From contig NZ_KE386496.1 of assembly GCF_000427445.1 (NCBI RefSeq), forward strand, positions 992,001 through 1,056,000: a stretch of DNA of 64,000 nucleotides, read 5' to 3'. This document shows, piece after piece, positions 11,265 through 20,860 of this stretch. Every line of letters begins with the position of its first letter. Positions within the stretch are counted from its first letter, which is position 1. The notes beneath the pieces are model-generated. The model had not been told where the DNA came from. It was given only the letters and a program-made list of their open reading frames with translations, and made no database searches. A program made the translations under genes and the position numbers. Source of the DNA: Methylocapsa acidiphila B2. Its GTDB lineage: Bacteria > Pseudomonadota > Alphaproteobacteria > Rhizobiales > Beijerinckiaceae.

Positions 11265-11750
11265 TCACTCATGCGACGTCTCGGCTGGAACAGCGCGACT
11301 GGAGGCGGCGTCCTGCGCCTCCTCCTTCCAAACGCCCTGCTTCTTCAACGCGTCGGCCACGTCGCGCGGCATATAGCGCTCGTCATGCTTGGCGAGAACG
11401 CTGTCGGCGTGAAACAGCTTGTCCTTGCCGAAGCTTCCCTCGGCGACGACGCCCTGCCCTTCGCGAAAGAGATCGGGCAATTGGCCCGCATAGAGGACCT
11501 CGACCTCCTGCTTGGTGTCGGTGACCGCGAAACGCGCCGTCCCGCCGTCCTCGCGATGGAGCGAGCGCTCCTTGACGAGGCCGCCTATGCGAAGCCTCGT
11601 CCCTGGCGAGGGCTGCTTTTGCGCCAACTCGCTCGGTCCATAGAAAAAGACGATATTGTCGCGTAACCCAACCAGCACAAGCGCGACGGCGAGACCGAGG
11701 GCGCAGCCCGCGACCGCGATCAGGACGAAACGGCGTTGCTTACGGGTCAT
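11265..11750 (-). CDS. ccmE: Heme chaperone CcmE/CycJ
   Basis: A periplasmic, membrane-tethered heme chaperone of 161 residues. It has one N-terminal membrane anchor (about residues 8-28), an OB-fold body and the signature HDERYMP, in which His122 forms the covalent heme bond and Tyr126 is an axial ligand candidate, as known for CcmE. It receives heme from CcmC and passes it to CcmF. It lies 5 bp downstream of ccmI in the same operon. CcmABC/CcmD are not in the window and must be encoded elsewhere. Confidence 0.96.
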   Translation of the reverse strand: MTRKQRRFVLIAVAGCALGLAVALVLVGLRDNIVFFYGPSELAQKQPSPGTRLRIGGLVKERSLHREDGGTARFAVTDTKQEVEVLYAGQLPDLFREGQGVVAEGSFGKDKLFHADSVLAKHDERYMPRDVADALKKQGVWKEEAQDAASSRAVPAETSHE

Positions 11751-11755
11751 GTTTT

Positions 11756-12889
11756 TCAGCCTTCAAGACCGAGCTCGCGCGCAAGCGCGTCGATCCGCCC
11801 GATCGCAGTTTCATCGGCGGCTAGGTTGCGCTTGGCGTCGCTGACGGCGGCGCGCGCCTTGTCCGATTCGTTCAAGACCGCATAGGCGCGCACGAGCCGC
11901 AGCCAACCATCGAGGTCTTGACCATTTTGAGCGAGGCGCGTCGCGAGACGCTCCACCATTCCCCGAATGGCCCCTGCCCGCTCCGTCTCGGGCATGGCCT
12001 CGATTTTTGCGGCCAATCCCGGCGAAGCTCGTGGTCCCGCCTGCGTCTCGGCGTCTGCTCCGGCGGGGGACGCGCCGTCCGGAAGCGCCGCGACACGCTC
12101 GCGCAACACCCGCGCCCAGGGCGCGTCGGCGGGCGCTTCGGCCAGAAGCGCGCTCCAGATTCGCCGCGCGCTCGCTGCGTCGCCGTCCTGCTCGGCGGCG
12201 AGTCCGAGAAAAAAGCGCGGCTTGGCGAGCGAGGGCATTTTCGCGGAGGCCGTCTCGAAAGCCTGGCGCGCCTCACTATCGACGGCGCCATTTGCGGCGA
12301 AGACCCGCGCTTCGCCATAAGCGGCGAGCCTCTCCGGCGTCTCGCCGAGGAGACGAAGCGACTCCGAATAGGCGCGAACGGCCTCAGACGCTCGGCCCAT
12401 GCTGAGATAGACCGGCGCCAGCACCTCATAGGCGCGCCCATCGTCAGGATGCTGCGCCAAATGCGCTTCGATCTTGGCGACCGCCGCCATCAATTCGTTT
12501 CGCTCAGGCGAAGCGGCGCGACGCGCCTCGAGCGGAAGATCGGGCAAAGTCGGGCTGCCGATCATCCAATAGAGGCCGATCGCCAAGGCAGGCGCGGCGA
12601 AGGCGGCCGCCGGCACGGCGAAACGCCCGATGGAGCCGCGCCCCTTGGGCGGCGTCCTAGCGGGCGTTTCGGTCGCCATCAGGCGGCGGGCGGCGTCAGC
12701 TTTCACAGACTCCACGTCATCGGCGGCGATCAGGCCCTGCGCGGCGTCACGGTCGATTTCCGCAATCTGCGCCTTATAAAGCGCGACCTCGGTCGCGCCC
12801 TGCGACAAGCCGCGAGGCGTCTTGATCAGCGGCCACAGGATGCTGAGGGCCGCTGATCCGGTCAGGAGCGCAAAAATTAGCCATAGCAT
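11756..12889 (-). CDS. ccmI: Cytochrome c biogenesis factor CcmI/CycH
   Basis: First gene of the ccmIEFH operon, 377 residues. It has the CcmI layout: an N-terminal membrane segment, a short loop with a Leu-rich heptad-like stretch, a second membrane segment near residues 90-110, and a periplasmic region with TPR-like repeats (for example AYEVLAPVYLSMGRASEAVRAY). CcmI binds apocytochrome c C-terminal ends and delivers them to CcmF/CcmH. AAGGGCCTC precedes the ATG. The family is recognised from architecture and context more than from sequence identity, which is low in CcmI generally. Confidence 0.9.
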   Translation of the reverse strand: MLWLIFALLTGSAALSILWPLIKTPRGLSQGATEVALYKAQIAEIDRDAAQGLIAADDVESVKADAARRLMATETPARTPPKGRGSIGRFAVPAAAFAAPALAIGLYWMIGSPTLPDLPLEARRAASPERNELMAAVAKIEAHLAQHPDDGRAYEVLAPVYLSMGRASEAVRAYSESLRLLGETPERLAAYGEARVFAANGAVDSEARQAFETASAKMPSLAKPRFFLGLAAEQDGDAASARRIWSALLAEAPADAPWARVLRERVAALPDGASPAGADAETQAGPRASPGLAAKIEAMPETERAGAIRGMVERLATRLAQNGQDLDGWLRLVRAYAVLNESDKARAAVSDAKRNLAADETAIGRIDALARELGLEG

Positions 12890-13031
12890 GAGGCCCTTAA
12901 TAGTGATTGCCCGGCGCCTTGCAAAGGCCTTTCAGCTACGTCGACCGCCGAACTTCGGAGACGCCATGGGCAAGCCTCGACTCGGCGAAAAACCAGCCTC
13001 CGGCCGCGGAAAAAAGAAAATATTTTTGCGC

Positions 13032-14504
13032 TCAGCTCCGCTCGGCTGCGGCTTCCGCCAAAGGCAGCCTCAGCTCCGCCCTCAGCCCCCCCGTCGGATT
13101 GGAGCCGAGTTCCAGGGCGCCGCCATACATGGAGGCGAGATCGACGACGATCGAGAGGCCGAGGCCGGAGCCCGGCTTCGTTTCGTCGAGCCGGCTTCCC
13201 CGCCGCAACGCCGCCTCGCGTTGCTCCTTTGCGAGCCCCGGCCCGTCATCGTCGATGGTCACGCGGAAGAACGTTCGCCCGGCGACGTCCGTAACAGGCT
13301 CCGCGACGACGCTGATCGTGATCTCGCGCGCCGCCCATTTGCCGGCGTTGTCAACAAGATTGCCGATCATTTCCTCGAGATCCTGGCGCTCGCCGAGGAA
13401 GCGGATGGAACGCTCCGTCGTCGCCGAGAAAACTATGGCCCGCGCCGCGTAGATTTTCTCGAAGGTTCGAAGAAGCGCTTCGACCACCGGCGCCACCTCG
13501 GTCGCGCCCGTCAATGTCCCGGCGCGCACGGCGGCTCGCGCGCGATCGAGGTAATAGGAGACCTGATCGCGCATGATCAAGGCCTGCTCCTCGACCTTGC
13601 TCGCAAGCGTTCCCTGATCGACCGCGGCCTCGTTCATAATAACGCTCAGCGGCGTCTTCAGGGCGTGAGCGAGATTGCCGACCTGAGTGCGGGCCCGCTC
13701 GACGACCTCGCGGTTCGCGGCGATGAGAAGATTGAGCTCGCCTGCGAGCGGCGCGATGTCGCGCGGAAAATCCCCTTCGATCATTTCCCTCTGACCGCGC
13801 CGGATCGCCACGACGGCCCTTCGCAACCGGCGCAACGGCCGCAAGCCGTAGCGGAGCTGGATGATCGAGGAGCCGATGAGCGCGAGCGCCAGCAGGCTGA
13901 AGGCGACGACGAGATCGAGCTCGAAGCGCGCGATTTGGGCGTCGAGGTCCTTTGTCGTCGCCGCCACTTGGACCAGAAAAATTCCGTCGTCGCCAGCGTC
14001 GATCACCCGCTCGAGCATGCGCAGCGGGCGATCGTCGGGACCCTTGACATAGCCGCGCCTCGCGCCGCCGAGGCCCGCCTCGACGCCTTGCTCGGAGAGA
14101 CGCGGCAGCTTCGCGGCGAAGAGCGAGCGCGAGCCCCTGATCAGCGGCTTTTCGCTGTCCAATCGGGTGATCTGCCAGTACCAACCCGACAGGGCCAGCT
14201 CGAACTGGGGATCGCTAAGTTCGTCGGGGTCGAGGCGGACGGCCTCGCCGGGCGTCGCGATCTCGGCCACGAGCGCGCGCAAATAGACTCCAAGCCTTTC
14301 GTCGAAATTATCCTCAGCGCCCCGCTTATAAATCGTCGTAAGGGCGAGCCCGGAGACGAGCAGAATGACGAAGCTCAGGACCGTAGCCGAGAAGAAGAGC
14401 CGCTTCGCGATAGAGTCCCTAGATATTCTCAAGCCCGGCCGTTTCGGGCTCGCGCCGACGGCGTCCCCGTCCATGTTTGCGCCAGGCTCTTTCGCTGTTT
14501 GCAT
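13032..14504 (-). CDS. Sensor histidine kinase, PhoQ/FeuQ-like
   Basis: Membrane sensor kinase of about 490 residues. In order: a first membrane segment (LFFSATVLSFVILLVSGLAL), a periplasmic sensor region of about 140 residues, a second membrane segment, a HAMP-like linker, an H-box LAHALKTPLSV with the phosphoryl-accepting His, an N-box DNAGKWA, and G-boxes DDGPGL and GSGLGLSI. The layout resembles PhoQ-type kinases. It lies about 126 bp after the response regulator and third in an operon with the PepSY protein. The start is uncertain: I used the ATG at 14504; a TTG at 14531 and an ATG at 14474 are also in frame. Confidence 0.9.
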   Translation of the reverse strand: MQTAKEPGANMDGDAVGASPKRPGLRISRDSIAKRLFFSATVLSFVILLVSGLALTTIYKRGAEDNFDERLGVYLRALVAEIATPGEAVRLDPDELSDPQFELALSGWYWQITRLDSEKPLIRGSRSLFAAKLPRLSEQGVEAGLGGARRGYVKGPDDRPLRMLERVIDAGDDGIFLVQVAATTKDLDAQIARFELDLVVAFSLLALALIGSSIIQLRYGLRPLRRLRRAVVAIRRGQREMIEGDFPRDIAPLAGELNLLIAANREVVERARTQVGNLAHALKTPLSVIMNEAAVDQGTLASKVEEQALIMRDQVSYYLDRARAAVRAGTLTGATEVAPVVEALLRTFEKIYAARAIVFSATTERSIRFLGERQDLEEMIGNLVDNAGKWAAREITISVVAEPVTDVAGRTFFRVTIDDDGPGLAKEQREAALRRGSRLDETKPGSGLGLSIVVDLASMYGGALELGSNPTGGLRAELRLPLAEAAAERS

Positions 14505-14630
14505 GTCGTCTTCGTGTCTGGGCTTGTGCAAGCGGAACGCTTCTCGGTGCGCTCGTCACTGGACGGGACGACGCGTAACAGGGATGCGTCCGCGCGTCTC
14601 GCCGCGCAATCGACGCCGCCATTTCGCCGT

Positions 14631-15332
14631 TTAGCTCTTGCCGGCCCGGTCTTTCGCCTCCCCGTCCTTCGTCTCGGGCGCGGCGAGAAGATAGCCGAGC
14701 CCGCGCACGGTCTGGATGATGTCGACGCCGATCTTTTTTCGCAATCGCGCGACAAAAACCTCGATCGTATTGGAATCGCGGTCGAAGTCCTGATCGTAGA
14801 GATGCTCGACGATCTCGCCGCGCGACACGACTCGCCCGGCGTGATGCATCAGATAGGACAGCAGCCGATATTCATGCGAGGTGAGCTTGATCGCGTTGCC
14901 CTCGACCGAAACCCGGCCGGCGCGGGCGTCAAGGCTCACGCCGCCGCAGCTAAACTCGTTGCTGGCGTGGCCGGCGGCCCTCCGCAAGAGCGCCCGGAGC
15001 CGCGCCAGGATCTCCTCCATGTGAAAAGGCTTGGCGACATAGTCGTCGGCGCCGGCGTCGAAACCCTGGACCTTGTCGCCCCAACGGTCGCGTGCGGTCA
15101 GGATTAGGACCGGCATGATGCGGCCGGCTTTGCGCCAGTCGGAGAGGACGGAAATGCCGTCCTTTTTCGGCAGGCCGAGATCGAGCACGACCGCGTCGTA
15201 AGGTTCGGTGTCGCCCAGGAACCCGCCTTCCTCGCCGTCGAAGGCGCGGTCGACAGCATAGCCCGCAAGCTCCAGCGCGGCGACGATCTGCCGATTGAGA
15301 TCCTTATCGTCCTCTACCACGAGCAGGCGCAA
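14631..15332 (-). CDS. Response regulator, OmpR/PhoP family
   Basis: DNA-binding response regulator of 233 residues. The receiver domain has the acidic pocket EDD at residues 7-9, phospho-acceptor Asp51 (VVLDLGLP) and the conserved Lys in AKPFHMEE. The winged-helix output domain includes LTSHEYRLLSYL and the closing RGLGYLL motif of the OmpR family. The start codon is TTG, fixed by the invariant N-terminus RLLVVEDD. It lies 30 bp downstream of the PepSY gene and is followed by the histidine kinase, so it probably pairs with that kinase. Some residues resemble rhizobial FeuP, but target genes cannot be read here. Confidence 0.92.
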   Translation of the reverse strand: MRLLVVEDDKDLNRQIVAALELAGYAVDRAFDGEEGGFLGDTEPYDAVVLDLGLPKKDGISVLSDWRKAGRIMPVLILTARDRWGDKVQGFDAGADDYVAKPFHMEEILARLRALLRRAAGHASNEFSCGGVSLDARAGRVSVEGNAIKLTSHEYRLLSYLMHHAGRVVSRGEIVEHLYDQDFDRDSNTIEVFVARLRKKIGVDIIQTVRGLGYLLAAPETKDGEAKDRAGKS

Positions 15333-15362
15333 TATTTCGACCCTAGCTTGAGTTAAGGACGC

Positions 15363-15677
15363 TCAGTCTTCACTTTTAGAACCGACGACCTTGCCGGTCT
15401 TCGCGTCAATGGAAATATGAAGGACTCGTCCATCATGGCGCAGCAAGCTGATTTCATAGACGAAATCCTCGCTCCACCGACAAAGCTTCGCCCCGATCGC
15501 TTCAGCTTGCATCTTCGCCGCGACGCTCCGCATCAGATGAAAAGGCTCCGACAGCCCGAGCGCCACGATCTTGTCGCGAGTCTCGGCGGTCGAATAACAT
15601 AGGCGCGGCTGTGCAGGCTCCGCTCCGGAGGCGAAGCCGGCGCCGGCCGCGACGAGGAGCAGAATGAGGATGTTCAT
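15363..15677 (-). CDS. Exported PepSY-domain protein ahead of two-component system
   Basis: A small exported protein of 104 residues. The chosen ATG at 15677 gives a clean signal peptide (MNILILLLVAAGAGFASGAEP). The mature part ends with the PepSY-like pattern YEISLLRHDGRVLHISIDAKTG and has Cys in LCYST and KLCRW. A longer reading from 15728 would spoil the signal peptide. It is the first gene of an operon with the response regulator and sensor kinase, so a periplasmic modulator of the kinase is the likely role. FeuN of Sinorhizobium, a small periplasmic inhibitor encoded with feuPQ, is a possible parallel; equivalence is not shown. Confidence 0.8.
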   Translation of the reverse strand: MNILILLLVAAGAGFASGAEPAQPRLCYSTAETRDKIVALGLSEPFHLMRSVAAKMQAEAIGAKLCRWSEDFVYEISLLRHDGRVLHISIDAKTGKVVGSKSED

Positions 15678-15711
15678 CAATCGAGGCTGGCGCCGCGCAA
15701 ATGAATGCGGA

Positions 15712-16518
15712 ATGAATAATGTCCACATGAAGGCACATTTTCAATGGACGGAACGCCTTTGCGCCGCGCCGCTAGGTCTGGTTGGGCTGCTGCTTTGGCT
15801 GCTGCCGACATCTGCCGCCGCGCTGGTCGGACCCGCGCGCGAATCGACCGATCTCGCGCCTTATGTCGTGGTCGTGCTGAACCGCAATGGGACGAGCGCG
15901 AGCTTTTGCACCGGAAGCGTCATTGCGCAAGACGTCGTTTTAACCGCCGCCCATTGCGTGTCGACTCCTGATGACACGCGGATTTATTTGGCTGGCGCGG
16001 ACAGCCGACCAATAATGCTGGAGGTCGCTTCGGTCGCCATAAATCCAGGCTATCGGCCAGACGCCATCAAGCGACGACTCGTCTCGATCGATCTCGCGCT
16101 TTTGCGTCTCGCCGAGCCGCTTCCCACGTCTTTCGCCCCAGTCGAGCTTTCGAAATCGGCGAAGGCCGCTGTCGGCCAATCTTTCCGCATCGCGGGTTTC
16201 GGGGTGGCGTCGGAAAATGCCGGCGGGACCGGCGGGGTCCTAAGGCAGGGCGTGCTTGTGGCGAGCGAGCCGCGATCCGCCATCCTGCTCTGGCTGACGG
16301 ATCCGAACCGCGCCGGCCTCGGCGGCTGCACCGGAGATTCCGGCGCGCCCGTCTTCACGAAAGACGCTCCGCTCCTTGTCGCGGTCGCGGTCTGGGCCAA
16401 AGGCGACCGCGGCCATTTATGCGGGGCCTTGACCCAAGCCGCCCTCGTCGCGCCGCAGATGGATTGGGTCCAGAACGTCCTGCGCGCTTGGAGCGCGCTC
16501 GGACGCCCCGCGCCATAG
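15712..16518 (+). CDS. Secreted trypsin-like serine protease (S1 family)
   Basis: An exported S1 peptidase of about 268 residues. The N-terminus has a basic start and a long hydrophobic segment ending in SAAAL, fitting a Sec signal peptide. The catalytic triad is visible: His in TAAHC, Asp in SIDLALLRL and Ser in GDSGAPVF. Paired Cys residues flank these motifs. ATGs at 15712 and 15727 are both possible; an earlier ATG at 15664 would overlap the divergent PepSY gene. It starts only about 35 bp from that gene, so the two probably share regulatory DNA. The substrate is unknown. Confidence 0.88.
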   Translation: MNNVHMKAHFQWTERLCAAPLGLVGLLLWLLPTSAAALVGPARESTDLAPYVVVVLNRNGTSASFCTGSVIAQDVVLTAAHCVSTPDDTRIYLAGADSRPIMLEVASVAINPGYRPDAIKRRLVSIDLALLRLAEPLPTSFAPVELSKSAKAAVGQSFRIAGFGVASENAGGTGGVLRQGVLVASEPRSAILLWLTDPNRAGLGGCTGDSGAPVFTKDAPLLVAVAVWAKGDRGHLCGALTQAALVAPQMDWVQNVLRAWSALGRPAP

Positions 16519-16685
16519 ACCGCGGCGCCGGCAATCGCTCAGAAGGCAGAGACAGATGCGCTCGCGAACCGGCCGTCGCGCCTTTACACGCGCCGAGCAG
16601 ATATGAAACATGTCGCCGTTTCTTTGGCGCTAGCTCCAGCCGCAGATCGCGAGGCCGGAGTTTCTTTGACGCAAGGACCACCGAA

Positions 16686-17540
16686 ATGAGCGCAAGCGCT
16701 GGCAATTCGCTTTTTGTTTCGACGGCTTGGCTCGCCGAGAATTTAGACGCGCCGGATCTCGCGATCGTCGACGGCACCTTCTTCATGCCCGACGAAAATC
16801 GCGATGCGCGGCGCGAATATCTCGCCGGGCATATTCCCGGCGCGGTCTTCTTCGACATTGACGAGATCGCCGATCATTCGACGGCGCTTCCCCACATGTT
16901 GCCGAGCGTCGACGTCTTCGCCGCCGCGATGGAGGCCCTTGGCCTCGGCAACGACCAGCGCTTTGTCGTCTATGACGCCACGGGCCTTCCCGGGGCGGCG
17001 CGCGTCTGGTGGACTCTACGCGTCTTTGGCGCGAGGGACGTGAAGCTCCTGTCCGGCGGCTTGCCGCAATGGCGGGCGGAGGGACGGCCGCTCGAAACCG
17101 GCGCGCCCTCTCGCGCGCCTCGCGCTTTCGCGGCGCATCTGGACGCCGTGGCGGTCCTCGACGCCGCAAAAGTGAAAGCGGCCAGCGAAAGCGGCTCAGC
17201 GCAAATCGTCGACGCGCGCGCAGCGGCGCGCTTCAAAGGCGCAGTCCCCGAGCCGAGAGCCGGCTTGCGCTCGGGCCATATCCCCGGCAGCCGCAATCTG
17301 CCCTGGCGCGAAATCGCGGCGGACGGCGCGATCAAGCCCGCGGACGAGGTCAAAGCGGCCTTCGTCGCGGCCGGCGTCGACCTCACGCGTCCCATCATCA
17401 CGACCTGCGGCTCCGGCGTAACGGCCGCGGTCCTCCTGCTCGCCTTGGAGACGATCGGCAAGACCGGCGTCGCGCTCTATGACGGCTCCTGGAGCGAATG
17501 GGGTGGCCGCGACGATCTTCCGATCGCGATAGGCGATTGA
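16686..17540 (+). CDS. sseA: 3-mercaptopyruvate/thiosulfate sulfurtransferase
   Basis: A two-domain rhodanese of 284 residues, the normal length for SseA. The N-terminal rhodanese domain is inactive and structural; the C-terminal domain holds the active loop CGSGVTA, the form typical of mercaptopyruvate sulfurtransferases rather than thiosulfate-specific rhodaneses. It moves sulfane sulfur from 3-mercaptopyruvate to thiols or cyanide in the cytoplasm. The ATG at 16686 starts the family similarity (NSLFVSTAWLAENL); the frame is open upstream but not family-like. Appears to be transcribed alone. Confidence 0.92.
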   Translation: MSASAGNSLFVSTAWLAENLDAPDLAIVDGTFFMPDENRDARREYLAGHIPGAVFFDIDEIADHSTALPHMLPSVDVFAAAMEALGLGNDQRFVVYDATGLPGAARVWWTLRVFGARDVKLLSGGLPQWRAEGRPLETGAPSRAPRAFAAHLDAVAVLDAAKVKAASESGSAQIVDARAAARFKGAVPEPRAGLRSGHIPGSRNLPWREIAADGAIKPADEVKAAFVAAGVDLTRPIITTCGSGVTAAVLLLALETIGKTGVALYDGSWSEWGGRDDLPIAIGD

Positions 17541-17935
17541 GCTTTGCTTCACGGATGAAATTTATCGACAGGCGACAATGCCGTCGACGTTCAAAAAGCC
17601 GTGCGCTCAGAGGGGAAATCGCTTGACGCGACAATAGGCTGCGCTAGCATATCTTTAAGCGCGAGCGCCTTGAACCCTTTCTGGCTTTTACGCGTTCGCA
17701 GCCTAAGTGGATCGTTCGGCGATCGTCGGACGAAGCTTGATCCAACGCCGGACCACGCGCGTTTTTCTCAGGATCGAGCCAGCAGGCCCCGAGGGGCTTC
17801 CACGCCGACCCCCGCCTTGGGGGAGACCATTCTCCTTTTCATAGCTTCGAAGCCGGGCTTGGCCATGGCACGCTCTCGGCTGACCATGCGGCTTAAAAAG
17901 GGAGAAATCCGCCTCGAGACTTAGGAGTGACGCAC
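17541..17935 (+). other. Long leader region with two GC hairpins
   Basis: This non-coding stretch of nearly 400 bp precedes the gene at 17936. It contains the promoter-like site at 17623-17650 and two short perfect hairpins: GCCCC-GA-GGGGC at 17786-17797 and CCCCC-GCCTT-GGGGG at 17809-17823. Neither has a full T-run directly after it. It may be a structured 5' leader or hold a small RNA. I do not recognise a known riboswitch. Confidence 0.4.
17623..17650 (+). promoter_or_regulatory. Putative sigma-70 promoter ahead of the MCDYSLE protein
   Basis: TTGACG at 17623-17628 is separated by 16 bp from TAGCAT at 17645-17650. The hexamers match the housekeeping consensus at five of six and four of six positions. 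Transcription from here would give a leader of about 280 bases before the gene at 17936. Confidence 0.5.
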
Positions 17936-18319
17936 ATGTGTGACTATTCGCTTGAAATGTATGCCTCTCGGCCTGCACGCGAGTCCGAGAAGTATGTCAC
18001 GACCCGCTTCCCGTCGGGAAGCATCGGTCTTGCGGCCCCCGGCGATTGCACGACGGCGGTCTGTGTTCAGTATGACACTAAGCTCAAGCTCGAAGGAATT
18101 TCGAGCGACTTGCAAACCCGTCTCAGCGTTATGCCCAGCGAGCACGTCGTCTTCGCAAGGCTCGAGCATGGCGCTTATCGCGACGGGGTCAAGTTCGAGA
18201 ATGGCAAGGAAATCTCGCTTCAGCTTCTCGGCTCGGGCGTCGGTGTGTCGCTCGTGGAGACGATTGCGGAACCGGCGCCGGCGCGCGTCTCTCGCGAGAT
18301 TCTCGAAACTGTGGACTGA
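17936..18319 (+). CDS. Conserved small protein of unknown function (MCDYSLE... type)
   Basis: A 127-residue soluble protein with no membrane segment. I do not recognise a function; similar N-termini (MCDYSL...) occur in uncharacterised proteins of alphaproteobacteria from general memory. It has Cys at positions 2, about 39 and 44 and a beta-rich composition. AGGAG lies nine bases before the ATG, which decides the start over an in-frame GTG at 17927. It has its own promoter candidate, a long leader and a very strong terminator, so it looks like an independent and probably well-expressed unit. Confidence 0.75.
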   Translation: MCDYSLEMYASRPARESEKYVTTRFPSGSIGLAAPGDCTTAVCVQYDTKLKLEGISSDLQTRLSVMPSEHVVFARLEHGAYRDGVKFENGKEISLQLLGSGVGVSLVETIAEPAPARVSREILETVD

Positions 18320-18370
18320 TCGCGCGCTAAAACGCGACAATTGAGCTGCTCCATTGGTAGGTCCTTTGAA

Positions 18371-18404
18371 CCCGTTCCGCGATCGACGCGGGACGGGCTT
18401 TTTT
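18371..18404 (+). terminator. Rho-independent terminator after the MCDYSLE protein
   Basis: An 11-bp stem (18371-18381 with 18387-18397, one G-U pair), a five-base loop ATCGA and a run of six T at 18399-18404. This is the strongest terminator in the window and closes the unit that starts near 17650. Confidence 0.9.
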
Positions 18405-19051
<647 letters not shown>

Positions 19052-19131
19052 CGTTGCGGCGCCGCCGAATTCTGCGTTTCCACAGGCCTTCCCACCGGAC
19101 ACGACGTTCATTCAGACCATGAGGGACAGAA

Positions 19132-20541
19132 ATGACGACCGCCAAAGATGTGCTGAAGTCGATCAAAGACAATGATATCAAATATGTCGATTTCCGTTTC
19201 ACGGACCCGCGCGGCAAGTGGCAGCATGTCACTTTCGACGTTTCGCTGATCGAAGACGAGACGTTTACCGAAGGCGTGATGTTCGACGGTTCGTCGATCG
19301 CCGGCTGGAAGGCGATCAATGAATCGGACATGACGCTTCTACCCGATCCGAAGACCGCGTTCATCGACCCCTTTTTCGCCGCGCCGACCTTGGTGATCGT
19401 TTGCGACATTCTCGACCCGGCCAGCGGCGAGCCCTATAGCCGCGATCCGCGCGGCATCGCCAAGAAGGCTGAAGCCTTCGCCGCTTCCTCGGGCATCGCC
19501 GACGCCGCCTATTTCGGGCCGGAAGCCGAATTTTTCGTTTTCGACGACGTCCGCTTCAATACCGACCCCTACAATATGGGCTTCATCCTCGATTCCTCCG
19601 AGCTGCCGTCGAACACGGGAACGCCCTATGAGGGCGGCAATCTCGGCCATCGCATTCGTACGAAGGGCGGCTATTTCCCGGTGCCGCCGCAGGATTCGGC
19701 GCAGGACATGCGCGGCGAAATGCTCGCCGCCATGGCGCAAATGGGCGCCAAAGTCGAGAAGCACCATCATGAAGTGGCCTCCGCCCAACATGAGCTCGGT
19801 CTGAAGTTCGGGCCGCTCACGACCATGGCGGACCATCTCCAGATCTACAAATACGCCATCCATCAGGTCGCCCATAGCTACGGCAAATCAGCGACTTTCA
19901 TGCCGAAGCCGATCTTCGGCGACAATGGCTCGGGCATGCATGTGCATCAATCGCTCTGGAAGGGCGGCAAGCCCCTCTTCGCCGGCAATAAATATGCGGA
20001 TCTGAGCGAGGAATGCCTTTTCTATATCGGCGGCATCATCCGCCACGCCCGCGCCCTGAACGCTTTCACCAATCCGTCGACCAATTCCTATAAGCGGCTC
20101 GTGCCGGGCTATGAGGCGCCGGTCCTGCTCGCCTATTCGGCGCGCAATCGGTCGGCCTCCTGCCGCATTCCCTTCGCGACCAACCCCAAGGCGAAACGCG
20201 TCGAGGTTCGCTTCCCCGACCCGGCGGCCAATCCCTATCTCGCCTTCGCGGCTATGCTGCTCGCCGGCATCGACGGCATCCTGAACAAGATCGATCCGGG
20301 CGCGGCGATGGACAAGGATCTCTATGATCTGCCGCCGAAGGAATTGAAGAAGATCCCGACCGTCTGCGGCTCGCTACGCGAGGCGCTGAGCAATCTCGAC
20401 AAGGACCGCGCCTTCCTCAAGGCCGGCGGCGTCTTCGACGATGATTTCATCGACAGCTATATCGATCTGAAAATGCAGGACGTGCTGCGCTTCGAGACGA
20501 CCCCCCATCCGGTCGAGTTCGACATGTATTATTCCTACTGA
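19132..20541 (+). CDS. glnA: Glutamine synthetase, type I
   Basis: Converts glutamate, ammonia and ATP to glutamine; a cytoplasmic dodecamer of 469-residue subunits. Visible signatures are [10 protein letters not shown], the ATP-binding region and metal ligands around [20 protein letters not shown], and the adenylylation site at Tyr398 ([10 protein letters not shown]), so activity should be controlled by GlnE. It follows glnB in an operon and ends in a strong terminator. Length and motifs are normal. Confidence 0.97.
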   Translation: MTTAKDVLKSIKDNDIKYVDFRFTDPRGKWQHVTFDVSLIEDETFTEGVMFDGSSIAGWKAINESDMTLLPDPKTAFIDPFFAAPTLVIVCDILDPASGEPYSRDPRGIAKKAEAFAASSGIADAAYFGPEAEFFVFDDVRFNTDPYNMGFILDSSELPSNTGTPYEGGNLGHRIRTKGGYFPVPPQDSAQDMRGEMLAAMAQMGAKVEKHHHEVASAQHELGLKFGPLTTMADHLQIYKYAIHQVAHSYGKSATFMPKPIFGDNGSGMHVHQSLWKGGKPLFAGNKYADLSEECLFYIGGIIRHARALNAFTNPSTNSYKRLVPGYEAPVLLAYSARNRSASCRIPFATNPKAKRVEVRFPDPAANPYLAFAAMLLAGIDGILNKIDPGAAMDKDLYDLPPKELKKIPTVCGSLREALSNLDKDRAFLKAGGVFDDDFIDSYIDLKMQDVLRFETTPHPVEFDMYYSY

Positions 20542-20571
20542 TCGCATCGGACGCGCGGCGGCTTCGCCCTC

Positions 20572-20602
20572 GACGATCCCGGATTTTCCGGGATCGTCTT
20601 TT
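20572..20602 (+). terminator. Rho-independent terminator after glnA
   Basis: A perfect 12-bp stem (20572-20583 with 20587-20598) around a three-base TTT loop, followed by TTTT and a pyrimidine-rich tail. It separates glnBA from parE. Confidence 0.9.
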
Positions 20603-20819
20603 CTCCTTTAGGCAAACGGCCGAACTCGAACGGACCTCGTTCGAACCCGCGCAGGCGAATCGTTCATCGAGCCGGCGCTTCAGCGGCCTCGCGGCAAGCC
20701 GCAAATTCAATCCGGCACGCGCAGGACACCTAGAGAGCGATTAAGGGGCAGACCCTTGCCGAAATTTTGAACTTGTTAATGTTTTTGTTTTGTTCTTTCT
20801 TTCGCGTCAATGCTTGGAC

Positions 20820-20825
20820 TATAAT
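20820..20825 (+). promoter_or_regulatory. Putative -10 element for parE
   Basis: A perfect TATAAT in an AT-rich stretch, about 35 bp before the parE ATG. The -35 region is weak (TTCTTT-like at about 17 bp spacing). A GGGAG ribosome binding site sits just before the ATG. Confidence 0.5.
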
Positions 20826-20860
20826 TCCAAATATGACGATCGGCAGGTGCGGGAGATCCC

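Noticed and set aside
12822-15107. A 761-codon open frame on the plus strand
   Set aside because: It is antisense to ccmI, the histidine kinase and the response regulator, all with clear motifs. Its product is Arg/Gly-rich without domains, as usual for shadow frames in GC-rich DNA.
20630-20660. A GTTCGAACCC segment resembling a tRNA T-loop
   Set aside because: No matching T-stem, acceptor stem or anticodon arm can be built on either strand.
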